Made by a program: the position numbers and the translations under genes
Part shown: positions 1 through 13,955 of the stretch, piece by piece
Layout of the letters: each line of letters opens with the position of its first letter
Position numbering within the stretch: position 1 is the first letter of the stretch
The notes under the pieces: model-generated
What the model saw: only the letters and a program-made list of their open reading frames with translations
Databases searched by the model: none
What the model was told of the DNA's origin: nothing
DNA from: Spisula solida
Lineage: Eukaryota; Mollusca; Bivalvia; Venerida; Mactridae
Assembly: GCA_947247005.1 (NCBI GenBank)
Contig: OX365946.1
Span: 49,440,734-49,504,733, forward strand
Direction of reading: 5' to 3'
Length of the DNA: 64,000 nt

Positions 1-2223
1 ATAAATTGCATTGCATTAAGTGAATCAGTTACTGTTAAGCTTGCACATGTACTTACCAGGGGTCTTGTCTGATTGGATATATCAACAATTTCGGCAGTGT
101 TACGGAATGTGTTAATGGTAGAAACTGTAATTCAATCTTTATAAGTCGAGTACTGTGAATATCAACTACTAATCTTTTTTCTAGGAAGGTCATGAATGTG
201 TTCTAATCACAATGCAAAGGAAATGGTTTAAAGTATTATTTGTGTGATGTATCATGAATAGATCAGCGGGAATCGTGTGGACTGTTTGATGGCTTTTATG
301 TCAGGAAGTATGGGTATCTTGAGTCAGTCAGGAGACAATCAGGTAGAATTAACAGTATCCTTAACCAGGTGGTATATTTAATTTGTAATAAGGAATTGTG
401 ATATGATTGTCACATAAGTACATTAAATGTAAGTTTTACTCAGAATGTACAATTTGTATAGAGAAAATTATGTGGACATGCTTGTATGCGGTCAGTATAC
501 ATGTAATTACCAGCGCTGGGATTGAACCAAATTAAAGATTGTTTTTATTAAATCAATTGAAGATGTTTCTGTGGTGAAATCACTCATACGCATGTTGGTA
601 TGGGACAGGTGTATTTTCAGTGCTTAAGATTAGGCAATGATTATAACATACAGCAACTCCGTCACAAATAATGAAATATAGTAGTGCAAGCAAAGTTAAC
701 ATACTGGAATTTGAAATTAATGTGCTTTGCCTAACTCTGGTAATGGGTTAAGTTGCAATCTTTCAGCATATTGTAAGTTGCAAAGCTGGATATTGTAGTG
801 GTATTTTTTATAAAAAGAGGGTTTGTTAAAGATTTAGATTATTTAGTGTAATTTCTAGTTATAAATGAATTCTTTAGTCTCCTGTGTATCTGGGTAGTGT
901 GTACATAAAACTGTTTGTGGTATGGGGTTGTAATAGTAATAATTTTAGGTTGAGTGTAAAACAAGTTCTTGCAACTCAGCACCTTTTTTCTGACAATAGC
1001 TATCACCACAAGGGTATGAGAGGCAAACCAGTTTTCCTATATTGCTGAGTGAAAAAGAGTTACTGATACCATGTTTATTTCGGCATTGGTGTGATTGCGC
1101 ATTATCTTCAACTTGTAAATAGTTAGGTTATTAAAATAAAATACACCAGCAACAACTTACATTGAACTTATTTTATTTAATTAACACATACATGTTTCGA
1201 CCAATATTAGAATAAGGAATGTATCCGGTCCAAAGCCCATGTGATGTCCATTAAGCTGATATTATGCACATGCTAAGCAAAAGTGGTGAGTAAGGTGATA
1301 TTAATCTTGTAGGGACATTTGCCAGATTTGAGGTAGTAAATGATCCATATAGGAGATGTTTGTTAGTTTAGGGTTATGTGATCATTGCCAGGATCAATAG
1401 ATGAATTGTAATGTATAGACCAAATTGGGGATTGTCTCGTGCAATCCAGTAGTCATGGCGGAGTATTTACTTCATTATCCATGTCCCTTACATTTTACCA
1501 AATTATGCATCTAGATCATGTTGTTAGTTCATAGCAGTTGCCAAGTAATGGCTTGTTATCACATGTCATGAGACATTTTGTTATTCTTTGTTTATTGTTG
1601 TCTCAATAAAATATCTTCTCTAAATTCATGTTGTTACCACCTGTGAATATGTACATAATTATACCTTATATTAATATTATAAAATGTTAAAAGTGCTTTT
1701 CTGTTACTATTGCTCCTACTATCATATTGCTTTCAAGTTCCATCATTTAGGACCTTGAACGTGGTTCCACACAGTCCATTATGTGTTAGTTGTACAACTC
1801 CATTGACTAATAAGAAGTGACAAGTTGGCATCTATTTCTGGTTAGTTCATGGTTTGCTGGTAGATTCAATTTAGGGCCTGCCTTTACAGTTTGATACAGT
1901 AGATCAATTGGATTAGTTTAGTACACAGTTTTGTGGTACATTTGTACATCTACAAGGGTTAGTTTTTATAGAACTTCAACTTGTGCTGTAATGTAACATA
2001 AACTACAACTGTATGCTTTCATAACCATCCTTTGTCAGTTGCATTTGCTGTAGACTTGCAAAGATCAAGGTTGCTGTGTCCTATTAATTAAGTGGCTACC
2101 AAAAAGGTCTTCCATACTGGCAAAATGCTTGGTATTGTATGGGGATATCATTGTGCTGATATTATCTCCCTTTAAGGTAATTGGTTATCAAGTGTGACAT
2201 TAGTTGCGAGTCGAAGTATATAG
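1..2223. other. AT-rich non-coding DNA, nothing recognised
   Basis: All reading frames are broken by frequent stops. I see no repeat shared with the rest of the window, no TIR pair and no tRNA-like box. AATAAA hexamers occur (for example near 1605), but in DNA this AT-rich they mean little. It could be intron, 3' UTR or intergenic DNA. Confidence 0.6.
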
Positions 2224-2386
2224 TTTAATTATTTTTTTTTTTCAGAGTTTTTGTTTAACCTATTATCATGTGCTGGTACGTAACTTTGTCGACCCGTTTG
2301 GGCCCATATTATATAGATCAACATATTATGTTGATCTACGCTCTCTTGATAAAAGGTTGTATCGCATTAATGGCATACATTAACCG
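2224..2386 (+). other. possible 3' splice site followed by a short open stretch
   Basis: A long T tract ends in TTTTCAG at about 2233-2245, which is a textbook metazoan splice acceptor. The frame starting right after the AG stays open for about 46 codons and then reaches TAA. An AATAAA lies near 2783, just before the minisatellite. This layout would suit a terminal exon and its 3' UTR, with the preceding 2.2 kb as intron. The short translation resembles nothing I recognise, and an open run of this length can occur by chance. Transcription would have to be shown. Confidence 0.15.
2314..2338. repeat. 25-bp perfect palindrome
   Basis: TAGATCAACATA and its exact reverse complement are separated by a single T. 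The palindrome lies inside the possible terminal exon above. It could extrude as a hairpin or be a dimeric protein site. I know no matching element. Confidence 0.7.
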
Positions 2387-2794
2387 ATTTATCAGAACAA
2401 ATCAAGATGCAAGTGGTCTAGTTTTGTACACGGTCCTGTCTTGTGGTATTGTAAAACCACTTGTCTGTCAATTTATTTTGCCAAGCAAAAATCAAGGAAA
2501 ATATGACTATATTATTGTACAGCATTTAAACGACTGCTGTTTTGCATTAAGCAGCAATCAAATTTTGGTACAACCTTGAGGGTGGTATAGTGTACAGCTA
2601 CTAAGCCATAGAAAGTCAAACAAACTACAAACTGGACTGTTGCTATATAGAATGCACTATTAATTATTTAATGATCAAGCCGTTGTTGTTTTGCTCACGG
2701 CAATTCATGTTTGCAGATTTAAATGTTGTTATTTGCTCTCGGCTATATATGTTTAAGTACAACGATGACTGATTATATGCTAATAAAATGGGAT

Positions 2795-3204
2795 TGAATT
2801 GAATTGATTGGATTTTAGTGTATTAAACTGAGTTGAATTGAATGGAATTGAGTTAAGTTGAACTGAATTGAAGTGAGTTGGATTGAATTGAATTGATTGG
2901 CTTTGAGTGGATTGAATTGAATTGAATTGATTGGCTTTGAGTGTATTAAACTGAGTTGAATTGAATGGAATTGAGTTAAGTTGAACTGAATTGAGTTGAG
3001 TTGAGTGGATTGAATTGAATTGATTGGCTTTGAGTGTATTGAACTGAGTTGAATTAAATGGAATTGAGTTAAGTTGAACTGAATTGAGTTGAGTTGAGTG
3101 GATTGAATTGAATTGATTGGCTTTGAGTGGATTTAATTGAATTGATTGGCTTTGAGTGTATTGAACTGAGTTAAGTTGAACAGAATTGAATTAAATTGAA
3201 CTAT
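2795..3204. repeat. TTGAA-type minisatellite with higher-order structure
   Basis: The array is built from degenerate TTGAA/TTGAG pentamers. Within these, longer blocks recur: ATTGATTGGCTTTGAGTG, and a block starting ATTAAACTGAGTTGAATTG. The second block begins near 2822, 2944, 3038 and 3159, so the higher-order spacing alternates between about 122 and 94 bp. A related motif flanks the array on both sides: about 2675-2704 reads CAAGCCGTTGTTGTTTTGCT and continues into CACGGCAATT, while about 3213-3242 reads TAAGCCGTTGATATTTTGCT and continues into CACGGCACTC. The array may therefore have expanded inside an older dispersed repeat. Confidence 0.9.
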
Positions 3205-3205
3205 T

Positions 3206-3372
3206 GTATAGCAATAAGCCGTTGATATTTTGCTCACGGCACTCGGCAATGTTTGGTTTTGTTGCACGGCGGATTTCGCTGGCCCCACTATTCGTGGCGA
3301 TGGTCCCTGCACACCGGTCCATGGCGTACCTGGGCTGTTGTATAGGGTCCATATGGCAGACAGCTTACTCCA
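3206..3372. repeat. GC-rich patch, probable fragment of a dispersed repeat
   Basis: About 150 bp of markedly higher GC content, containing several GGCG/CACCGG-type words, stand out against AT-rich surroundings. The left edge carries the GCTCACGGCA motif that also lies on the other side of the minisatellite. Short open frames run through it on both strands but do not extend beyond it and have no recognisable domain. A repeat fragment is my best reading. Confidence 0.4.
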
Positions 3373-3399
3373 TTTATTATATATAATAATAAAATAAGG

Positions 3400-6300
3400 T
3401 CAGCCCAACACCTGTTACCCAGAGTTGGCTCAAATACTAATTCTATCTGTTCATTGTGAACATCTTGATTTATTGAAGTTGTTGTTGTTGTTAGGGCTAG
3501 CCCTTTGTATTGTTTTTTGTGAATATTGAATAGAAATATAAAAACATTATTATGTGACTCTGTAGTTAGCATCGGAATACAATAAAAGCTATTTTACAAC
3601 TATGTCAATAATACATAATTATAATTTAGTAAGCTATATCATTAAAATGTTCAACCTTTTAGAATGGTCATATAGAAACATCACCCCAACTTCTTTTCTC
3701 CTAGAACACAAATGTATTATTCAAGTAGTAGTAGTTATAATACATTATACGATGGTTGTCTGGACTGTTTTGAGACTGTGTCCATACCTCGAAAAGTATC
3801 AGCAACAAAGCAATAAATTGTATAGAACAGTATAGCTGTGTATATACACTATCCATAGGTCTTCTATGTAAATATGAACTTATTTATGTCATCCATTGCA
3901 GGAGACTGCTTGCCAAGACAACCCACGTAGCGCTCCACGGAGCACAGAATAGACATGTTTTACAATTCATAAATAGCTCGCCATTTGAATATTTACAACC
4001 AAAGCTGAGGTTAAAACGATGTGACATCAATAGAACATAATATGCTGCTTAATTGCTCAACATTTTAATGTAGAATAGATGTTTAACAATATTGTAAAAG
4101 TCAACAGTAGAAGATAAGGTACCAAAACAATCAACGTTGACGTCACGCACGGAGCAACGCGCCATGATAAAAATATGTGCACATTAGTATGACTCATACC
4201 GACACTTTAAGCACACTTTTATCTTCCCGGCACTGAATTAACAAAACTAGAAATGATAGAATGAATTGTTGTTTTGCTTACTTTAAACATTTAAGTAACA
4301 GACGTGAAAAATTTAACACCTGAAAGCTGACTTGAAGAACGTCGATGATGAGTGAATAAAAACTACTGTGCAGGACGCGTATCAACATTAAGGATTGTGA
4401 CTCGGATCTGCGAAAACGGACAGTTAGGCATACTTTTATGAAATATCATCTTAATTCTTCAAAAAATAGAATCTTATGAATTTTTTAGGAATAGTCAATA
4501 TTATATAGATTCATCCGCTAGTAAATTTCAAAGGTTTCTACTCAGTGGTTTGGTTAATATGGACGACGCAATTTACCTTGGTGCTAGTATTAATCATTAC
4601 ATACGTGTCATTATAAACATGAATATATTCGACATTATTGTTAACATAATTTCCTATCATTGATTGAAAGCTAAGATAAATTAGCTTGCAGTGAAAATAT
4701 GTATTTAACGGCATATTTAACTGCATATGACAGAATCGTCAAGTGTTTGTTCAAAAAGTATAAAAAAGGGAAATCTGAATCATTTCGTTGGAGAAATCAG
4801 CTTCTAATCTACTTCAATAACTACATAATTTACGACTAAACGCAGATTGTCAACATACGATGAACTTACAATGCTCCTTGCAGAGGGACTATAATGACGA
4901 AATTTAAAATATAGATATACTTCCAGACTGTACAATTGATTTAGTTGCCGTATCACAGGACGCCATGTATCAGGATTTTCGTCTCTCACATCAATCGAAG
5001 TATGCAAGTATGCTTTCGGGACACAACAATCTATTTCAAAGTGCAATTCATTGATCAAATGTTTCAGACATATTTTAGATTAATGCCATTAAATGGTTAA
5101 TGACATTTCGGTAGATATTCCGCTGAAATTTATGACCAAATGGCTGAGATATTTGTTAACGGTTAAGTGCTTTGTCTAGATGACAATTACATAGATGAGC
5201 ATAAGAATAACGATTTGAAACATTACAGAATCTAATCCTAACACGCATTAGTTAAACCGTCTATATTAAATTTCAAAATCCATATAATAATCGTAGCCAG
5301 ATGGTATAAATCAAATTTCATCTCATTAGTGCTTTTTTACATTTGGTGAAATTGCAGCATTCTAAAGCGTTTCTAATTTAGACGAACGAATAATACCTAG
5401 ACAAACGTCAATGACGGAATTAAAATTAATGTCAAAACACAATCGGGGAATTAGATAAAGCGCTTCATAGCCAAAAATATATACTGATGTCGAACAAAAT
5501 TGACAAAACCCAAATATACCAGTATAAGAAACATATTATTCATATAAATGCATTGTGCAATGTTATATATTAAATTTGTCTTCGTAAGAAATGCAATGTT
5601 CAAATGCTATTCTTGGTACTATTGTCGACTTTTATGATATAAAATAACTGATGATCAATACCATTTGCTAATATTCTGAATACGTAAATAATAATTGTAT
5701 TGGTTTAAATATAAATACATCCAGGACAATTGACTTTTCAATGTTTTTGTTTAGAGAATAGAATCTAAATTTGTCAAAATAAGTTACTTTTTATAAATAC
5801 GACAATTAAATATAAGTCAGTGCAAAAATATTCACTGACATACGTATCATTTTGACCAACCAGCAATGTACATGTAGCACAACAAAAGGCTTTATGGTTG
5901 GTAGAACTTTTGTCCGAGGGGTTCTTGTCAATTAAAAAATAAGAATGCATTTAGTATTTAAACAAATAATATTTGACCCCAGAGTGTAATCAATCAAATA
6001 CACTGTGCTTATGTTACATTTGAACAAGTTTTAGGTATCATCATGTTCAGTTCGTGTGAAATATTACTATTTAGTTTTCAATTTGGTTTTGTAAGTACTA
6101 CACATATACATTAACATATCTCTCGGATCTTTATGAATAGCTCCATGTAATGTGACAAAACCCTTTTGCAATCCGAAACCTCACTAATCCGTAATCCTTC
6201 ACCATAAAAACAATCTTTTCAGCCCGAAACTGTGATTTTATATTAGATAAATTTAACTCTTGGAACAAAATATGTATACCGGTTACTATATTAACAGGAT

Positions 6301-6440
6301 GGAGCATACTTGCCTCGTGGTAGTACACCCTCTTCCGACCTGTTTTATCAGTTCGATGTGTGTTCAGATAAAATAGTTTCTACTATCCTTTTGGGCTTGT
6401 TTTGTTATCTTGTTATCGTTACGGTTGCCATATTGTCGTG
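3400..6440. other. no recognisable gene or element
   Basis: AT-rich DNA without internal repeats that I can detect. The longest open stretch (4804-5058, minus, 84 codons) has no recognisable motif. One perfect TGACGTCA octamer lies at 4138-4145 in a short CpG-bearing stretch. Confidence 0.5.
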
Positions 6441-9400
6441 ACAATGTACCACAAATACGTGCTTGTAGGACTGGGTGGTGTTTGCATCATATAACCACGA
6501 AAGTTACTAACAAACGCCCCAATCCATGGTACCTTACGAACATTTGCTTTTTATTGACATACTGCTGAAGTAATTGAACAACACTTTACAGATGGGAAAT
6601 GACAGTACCTTGTACTCAACCAAACCAGCCGATCACAAACATCACACAAACACCTAACACTAGAGTTACACAGCACAATGTCCCACACATAACTGAACGA
6701 GAAAATGAACCAAACCACTGAAACCCCAAGTTTGCCAAAACATCGAAACCTTGTTATCCAATATTCCTATTCATAAGTTTGATTAATCAGCAATTACAGA
6801 ATTTCTAATGCGATGTGTAACTAAAGATTTAAGGTTTTATTTTGAAATTAATGTGGAATTTACTTTCGAATGAATTCGTACTATTCTCTTAGGAGGAACT
6901 GCCAGATAACGCCAACTCCTCAGACTTATTGGGAATCTAGTACTATTAGGTTGATCAATAAATTAAATAAAGTGAGGCGTTAACAGAAGCCATGTAGTAG
7001 CATCTGATGTTTTGCATTAAGTAATAATTCGCCGTAATGACAATAAAGTAATTTACTTTTACGATATAATGTGGTTTAATTAAAATGTAGTAGTACTTTT
7101 TCTCTAAGACCATGTCCTAATAGATGGATTATGTTATACAGTTTATCACTATTGCTGAAGAAGAAACAACTTGATTTGCCTCTTGAGAAAGTTCAAAATG
7201 AATACTCTTTCTCAACGATTAGAAAAGCTGCGATGTTAAATAAATTATAGTACAGCGTGTTTCAAAATATAATTATTATGTTTCGCGAGTTAATACAATT
7301 CTTAATTTAAGCACAATGTAAAAAACGAAAAACACGAAAGAGAACGTTTCAAAATTTAATTTCATATGAAACATTCTAATCTATTTAGAAAATGTGTCTT
7401 CAGTCTGCATCTTTGTAAAACTATCACGTTTAGATACATTGTATGACGTCATGTTTGGTCAAATAACGACGTCGTTACGTTTTCTAAATTTACTCCTATC
7501 ACCCAACTTAAATCCATTAAACGTTTGGTATGTGGAGGAATCTTAAAAATATAAACTAGCATGCGTGTAAGAGTAAAAAATGTGAATTGACGAGAATTCT
7601 AAATGTGTCATCAGAATTGTGCACAATAATGGCAGATGACTACAGAAACTTGACGTCGTTCTATTCAAAAAATGACTTCGTATATAAAAACTACACGTTT
7701 GTAGATATGCATATTTATGACAAATTGTTAAAACAATGATTAAATGTTGTATATGGAATACAATTTTGAAATGTCCTCCGTTTAATAAGAATTTTATTAA
7801 CTCATTAAACTGTTACATATATTTGAGACACCCCTATATGCTTTAATACTTCTTTACCAAGGGTTACATGCCTGATTTCGACACTAATAAAATCAATTCA
7901 TTACAGGTAAATTGCTTGTTATTGATAGGCAGTAATGGTTTAGGTGCGTGGTTGTATAACCACTCGACATAAGCCAATTCGAGATATAGTATTTGAGGCT
8001 ATAATATGTGTTTTGATTATAATATCGACTTTATTTATTGTGATTACATGTAACATATGACAGTAAATATCAAATTTCAATATGGTCCATTGAAAAATAA
8101 ACACAAAATAAACAAACAACAACAAATAAAAAACATATGCATATATAAGACAAGGTACATTTAATGAAATATAAACACTTGCATTATTGTTAGTAGACTG
8201 CAGATTATTGCAGAAATAGTACATGTTAGATACTGTTTTTATTGGGGTAATTTGTAATTTTCAATTTTGCACATAGGTACAAAATGTATTCAGGATCTGT
8301 ATAAGTCAAGGTTTCAACACAAGAACAATTTTAACGATCAATTATTTCATGAATAGTCATCATATCAAGCTTTGGAAGAACTTTGATTTGCAGACGGCGA
8401 TTCAATTTCTTTGTCTCGAATAATTCTTGTAGCACGTTTTTGAAGTTTTAATATTTTGTCAAGTAAAACTCCAACATATTAAGATACAGTAGTCAAGATG
8501 AGAAATAATATAGGAATGTAATACAAATGTTCTGGTGTTTTGGCCTAGACATAATTCTACAAATGTAACTTGATATCTCTTGAAAAGAAACATTGATCAA
8601 ATTTTAATTTTACTGCTGTTTTTAAAACTATTTCCAAGTGAATGCCTGTTCATGTGCTTAATCGCTGTTTGTTTCATTTGACGGATAAAGGCATTGAGAA
8701 ACACTTTACTACATCGGAATGGACAGTACATTGTTGTATTATATCTTTAAACGGATAGACCGACGCCATTCTATAATAAAAGTAATAGTCATCATAATCA
8801 TAAATGCAGATATTATTCACCTATGATTAAAACAAATCTTCATTTATTTTGGTCACTGTTAGAGTGTTCTAGATGTCGTTAGCAATTATTTGATAAAACG
8901 ATTCGTGTCGTCTATGCAAATATACAAAGAGTGTCATAAATAACCGATATATTATAGAAACGGGATTACATTATCACGCTTAATATCACCTTAAACAGTA
9001 TCTGCATTCATAAATGCATACAGAAGTTATTGGAGGGACCGTAGACAATGCAACGATTGCGTGAGCAACAATCAGCAGGGTATGCCCTGAAAAGTGATAT
9101 CTAAATTAAATGCCTTACAAAATGTACGAGATCAAACTGATATTTTGAAGGTGCCCGTATTTCCGACCGTAGTTGAGACAGATAGGAATTTCAGTGAATA
9201 ACAAAATAATAAATCATTCCAATTTGTAGTTCATATCAATGAGGTTGTAATGCATATTATACAAGATTGAATATGTTGATTGGGGTCCTTTGTATTGGTG
9301 TGATTTTACCACTGTTAGGACCTAAGGTCGTTGGTTGGTGACGCTTTATGTGAAGATATAGATCAGTTAAAACGTTCAAAGAATTATTAGCATCGACTAA

Positions 9401-12400
9401 ATAATTAACGTATCATTACTCTGCCTTTTAAGAAGTCAGGCAGGAATAAAACGTCGTTTAGTCGATTTCTAAACAGTATACATTTGGAAACATAACGAAC
9501 TGAATAAATTAAGAACAAGCTCATGTATCCGGAGTATACAGTGCCCAGAAAATACGATATCTAAATGTGTATTATATCCATTTTACAACAATATTTCCTG
9601 AATTTATTTTAAATTATGTTACCGTAAGTATAATTATCTGTATTACATTCGACCATTTTTGATCCATTATAATGCTCGTATCTTCCAATTGAATGGTTTT
9701 TTATGCATATGCGCTTTCAATTTGAGCGATAAAGTCATTGAAAAACACTTAACTAAATCGGAATGGATAGTAACGTTTTCCCTTTTTCTCACTACCACCA
9801 GACCGGCGCCATTCTACGATGAAAGTAGTGTTTATCTCAACCGTACATGCAGATATTGTTCATGTATGATTCAAACAGATTCAATCTTATTTTGTCATAA
9901 TCACTGTTAAAGTGCTTATTGAGATGTCGTAAACGATTATTTAATGCACTGATTAGTATCGTTTACAAATGCAAATGCAATCAAATGCGTATCATTAATA
10001 ACCGAAATGTTACGAAAACATGAACTCATTTTTACAATAAACGTCACTTTTGACTGAACTTGCATTTAATTAGGAATTCTTAATAGCCAAGTTGGATGCG
10101 ATAGATGGACGAGAATAATTCAACCACTTGACATATTCGGAATACATGAAGTACAGCTAAGTTCTTGTTATACATGTATAGCTACTTAAATCTTTTTAAA
10201 TTCATGCAGATATTTTAAATGCAAATGAATAAAAGTATTAAATTTGGAACAAAAACAGATTTGTTATTGTACATGTAATACCGAATCATTATTAAGGCCA
10301 CCATTTAGTGTGGAGTTATTAGTTAAATAGATAGACGTTTTAAATTTTTCCTCAAAAATAAATGAAGAGCATATGCTTATCACAAATACACATCTCACGA
10401 CTGTTTCAGTCGAATACAAATGCATACAAACGAACATTAATAGTATGAACAATGATGTGATACGATGAAAACTCATTCGAAATCCTTTCCACCTTGTACA
10501 TAATTCCTATTTGTTCGTAAGTATTTATTGTAAGAAACGTTTCAAGTTTTGTTCTGTACAATCCGGCCAACCACAACATCTATACATGTATATATGACAT
10601 TAAATAAACGAGATATTTGGGACTGGGAAATTGGTTCTCGTTATCGCGAAAGAAGACACATTCATCAATTGTACATGTAAAACAGTAAACGTTATCTAGT
10701 GTAGTTATCATTTATAATTACCTCCCTTTATGGCTAATTATGCACATAATTCGAAGACCACAGTGTGTCATTCGTTGCGGAGTGAGTACATTTTGTATAT
10801 AGGCTTGCTTGAAATATCCATTTTTTGGGATGTGGGTGGTTCGTTCTATGTCTGACTCTTGAGTTGATGGCAAGGCGCTGTCGTCGTTTCTGTGTAGATT
10901 TGGATTGTCTGTGCGCTACAGTATTTATTATACGTTATCTAGAGATAGTTAATCACAATCTCAAGTCGCGATTTATATGTACATTGTTACCAACTGTAAG
11001 ATGGCGTTGTCTTGTAACAGAAGTATTGTACGCGGTAATACACAATACGACCATCACACACATAAATTGTGACTCAATGGATCGTCAAGACTTACCATCC
11101 GAAGTTTCTTTGATGTAATTCACAATTATCTGTTAAGGCACATTTTCATGGACTGGCGTAGTTGGTTGTAGAATTAATTTATTGACCTATTCATGTGCAG
11201 TGATGTGAAGAATCCAGACACGTATGATAAGTGCTAGCATTGACCGACAACTCTGCTTGGAGATTAAAATAAGTTCTGATTTATTTGTTGAACATGCAAA
11301 TATGCATGGTGTTTCATTAACTTCCATTTAAATGTTTTTTATATGCAGTATGTGCTTTTAATTTGACCAATATGGTTATTAATAAACACTTAACGTAATG
11401 TAAATAGACAAGTTTGTTTCCAAATAATTATAGCATAGAAGTGATGTCTTCATAGAATATAATTATGCAACCCTATAGTCAAAAAAACCATTACAGCAGT
11501 TTTCAGGCTTTGGAAAAAGTAAACAGATACCAATCTTCATTTATCTTGGACACTTACAAAGTACTTTACATGACTTAAGATGATAAATGTCGTGTATGTA
11601 AATATTTAGAATAAAATGCACCATTAATAAACGACTTATTATGGAAACGGAAATTCATTATCACGCTTAACATCGCTTTGGACAATATTCGCATGATTAA
11701 ATGCAAATATAATACGCAACGTTCACCGACATGTTCTTCTTAACAGTGATATTCACAAGGAAGGTCTCGAGATAAAAAGATACACATAGCACACAATTTA
11801 TCTAAACATTGATTTGGCGAAAATACACACACAGTGTACCATCAATGACCACACCTGTTCCCCTAATAGATGCGTGTTATGGAACCTTATATTGAAAATA
11901 AAAAAGATATTCAATGGTCAATGGGTGGAACCACTCCGAGCAGATATGGACAAAATAATGAACTATATAGTACATTGTCCAGAAAACCCGAAATTATCTG
12001 TTTAACAAACCACACTGTCACGTTTAACAGAGAAACGAATACTGAATTATCTGATATATTGCAATATGTATGAGTACTGAGGGGTTTTTAGGCAGTGTTG
12101 TTGTATCGTGTGAATAGACGCATTTATCAACAGCAAGATAATGTACAGTATCGTGAGATAGTAAATCCTAACCGCAATGTGTGGTTTATATGTATCCGCT
12201 GTAATCGTTTTAATCAATTACCGAATGAATTGTCAGGGAGGGAAAAACAAAAGCTCTGAATGGTATATAAATGAGTATACGAAGAGATAAAGACGGGCTC
12301 TAATTCAATCAGAATGAATATGATAGATTCAGTTAATATATTTATTAAGTTTGCCTTAACTGTTTTCAAGATTAATCCACTTTCTCTTAATAGATATGCA

Positions 12401-13198
12401 TCCAGAAGAGGAACGAAATCATGTTATAAATGACGATAAGTATTGCCATATTTCTATGAAAACTACATGTATTTAAAAGGACGTGTTAACCATACTATAT
12501 TTTGCTGGCTTAGAATTAGAAGGTCGTAAGTGCGAAATCAATATTGTGAGAAAACAAGCAAAAACTGTCTTATAACTACTCTTTACTTATGGAAAAACAA
12601 GCGTTTTCATCTTCGGTTTGTTCAACAAGACTTTTTCATGAAAATAATCTCATAAGAAGCGTATTGAGATGCAGATTGCAAATATGCAAAAGTTCTACAA
12701 GGTTGTAGGCAGTTCTTACGACCTTCTAATCCTTAGCCAGCAATTTGTAGCAGATAACTATTCTAAAATCCGTAACATACTCGTTCATAAACATTTTGAA
12801 ATGATTGCATACTGCAGACGTATACGTTTATTTTGATAACCATACTGTCTAAAATTGTATTTCAATATCGATTTGCAAGTTCATTCGGCAACAAGTAATA
12901 ACATTTCAATACTACCGTCGCGACAGCGCTTCTCACTGATGATTTATAACCGATATTGAAAATAACTCTCATGATGATTGTTCATATTAGCGTAACAAGT
13001 TAATTATATAATAGTAAATGTAAAGTTTCAGATACGTTTTCAAGTATTTTGCACACATAGGGATATTAGCATGTATATGTGTTTGTTTTGGTTAAACAAA
13101 TTACGTTTATGTTTTATTATGGATTACGTCATACATTATATTGGGTTCTACTCAATGCAGCAAACACATGTACTCATAAAAAGAACAACACACCCATC

Positions 13199-13575
13199 AG
13201 CATACCATCCTGCGACCATCGCACGTCCATCGTACGTCTATCGCACGTCAATCGCACGATAGTGGTGTCATTCTAAGTGCCTAGTTTGACCTTAAAATCA
13301 AACAAAAATCATGCGTCCATCGTGCGTCAATCGCACAACCGTCGTGCGACGACGTAGGGCATCGCACGACGGACCTACGACAGTCACCCGCCGTGGAAAA
13401 TTTTGAACATGTCCAAAACTCTACGACGATGGTCAACACTTATGTTTTTCGTCGCGCGACTGTCGTACGATGCAGAAATTTCTGAAGTCCGTCGTGCGAC
13501 GGACGCATGAAAGTCCTCAAATTTACATCGTAGACCCGTCGCACGTCCGTCGCACGACAATTGTGAAAGGGGTTT
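13199..13575. repeat. CpG-rich cluster of GTCGCACGAC-like motifs
   Basis: At least ten variants of GTCGCACGAC, ATCGCACG and CGTCGTGCGACG occur in about 370 bp, on both strands and at irregular spacing. CpG is far denser here than in the flanking AT-rich DNA. Comparison with duplication copies 2 and 3 shows that their shared sequence runs up to about 13198 (CCCATCAGC) and that another shared block resumes at about 13575 (TTTAATCTGCA). The cluster is therefore an insertion or replacement specific to copy 1. No transposase and no simple pair of terminal repeats is evident. Confidence 0.75.
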
Positions 13576-13955
13576 AATCTGCACTAATTCCAATGTCATA
13601 TCGATTCGCGTATGAGGGATTTCGTTTAATTAAGCATCTTAGCTGCCACACTTTATGTGGAAAACATATATACCAACGCTAAGAATACATCGACATAAGT
13701 CAGTAATCACGTTTTGCAAGTCCATTAGCATAGCATTAGCGAACTAAATCTCCGTAAGCAAATACAACTATGTCATCTCCATGTATTAGTATTTTTTACA
13801 CTTCCCGCATTACCATAAGCTTTTTTATGTGGGATTGACAATGCATCTCTTGGAAATAAGACATTGTTATTTGAACGGTAATTGATTGTTTACCGCAATA
13901 TTTGTGATGATTGATTTCCCGTAGAAGTGGGTGAACAGTACTTTAATTTCCTTAA

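Noticed and set aside
4804..5058. 84-codon minus-strand frame, possible small gene
   Set aside because: It looks less repetitive than others, but there are no splice signals, no homologous copy and no domain I can name.
11814..12073. Overlapping 63- and 67-codon frames
   Set aside because: The paralogous stretch at 18180-18400 has stops in the same frames. Duplication DNA is sufficient to explain them.
13384..13599. 71-codon minus-strand frame
   Set aside because: It lies within the CpG-rich motif cluster. Arginine and serine codons come from the CGTCG words.
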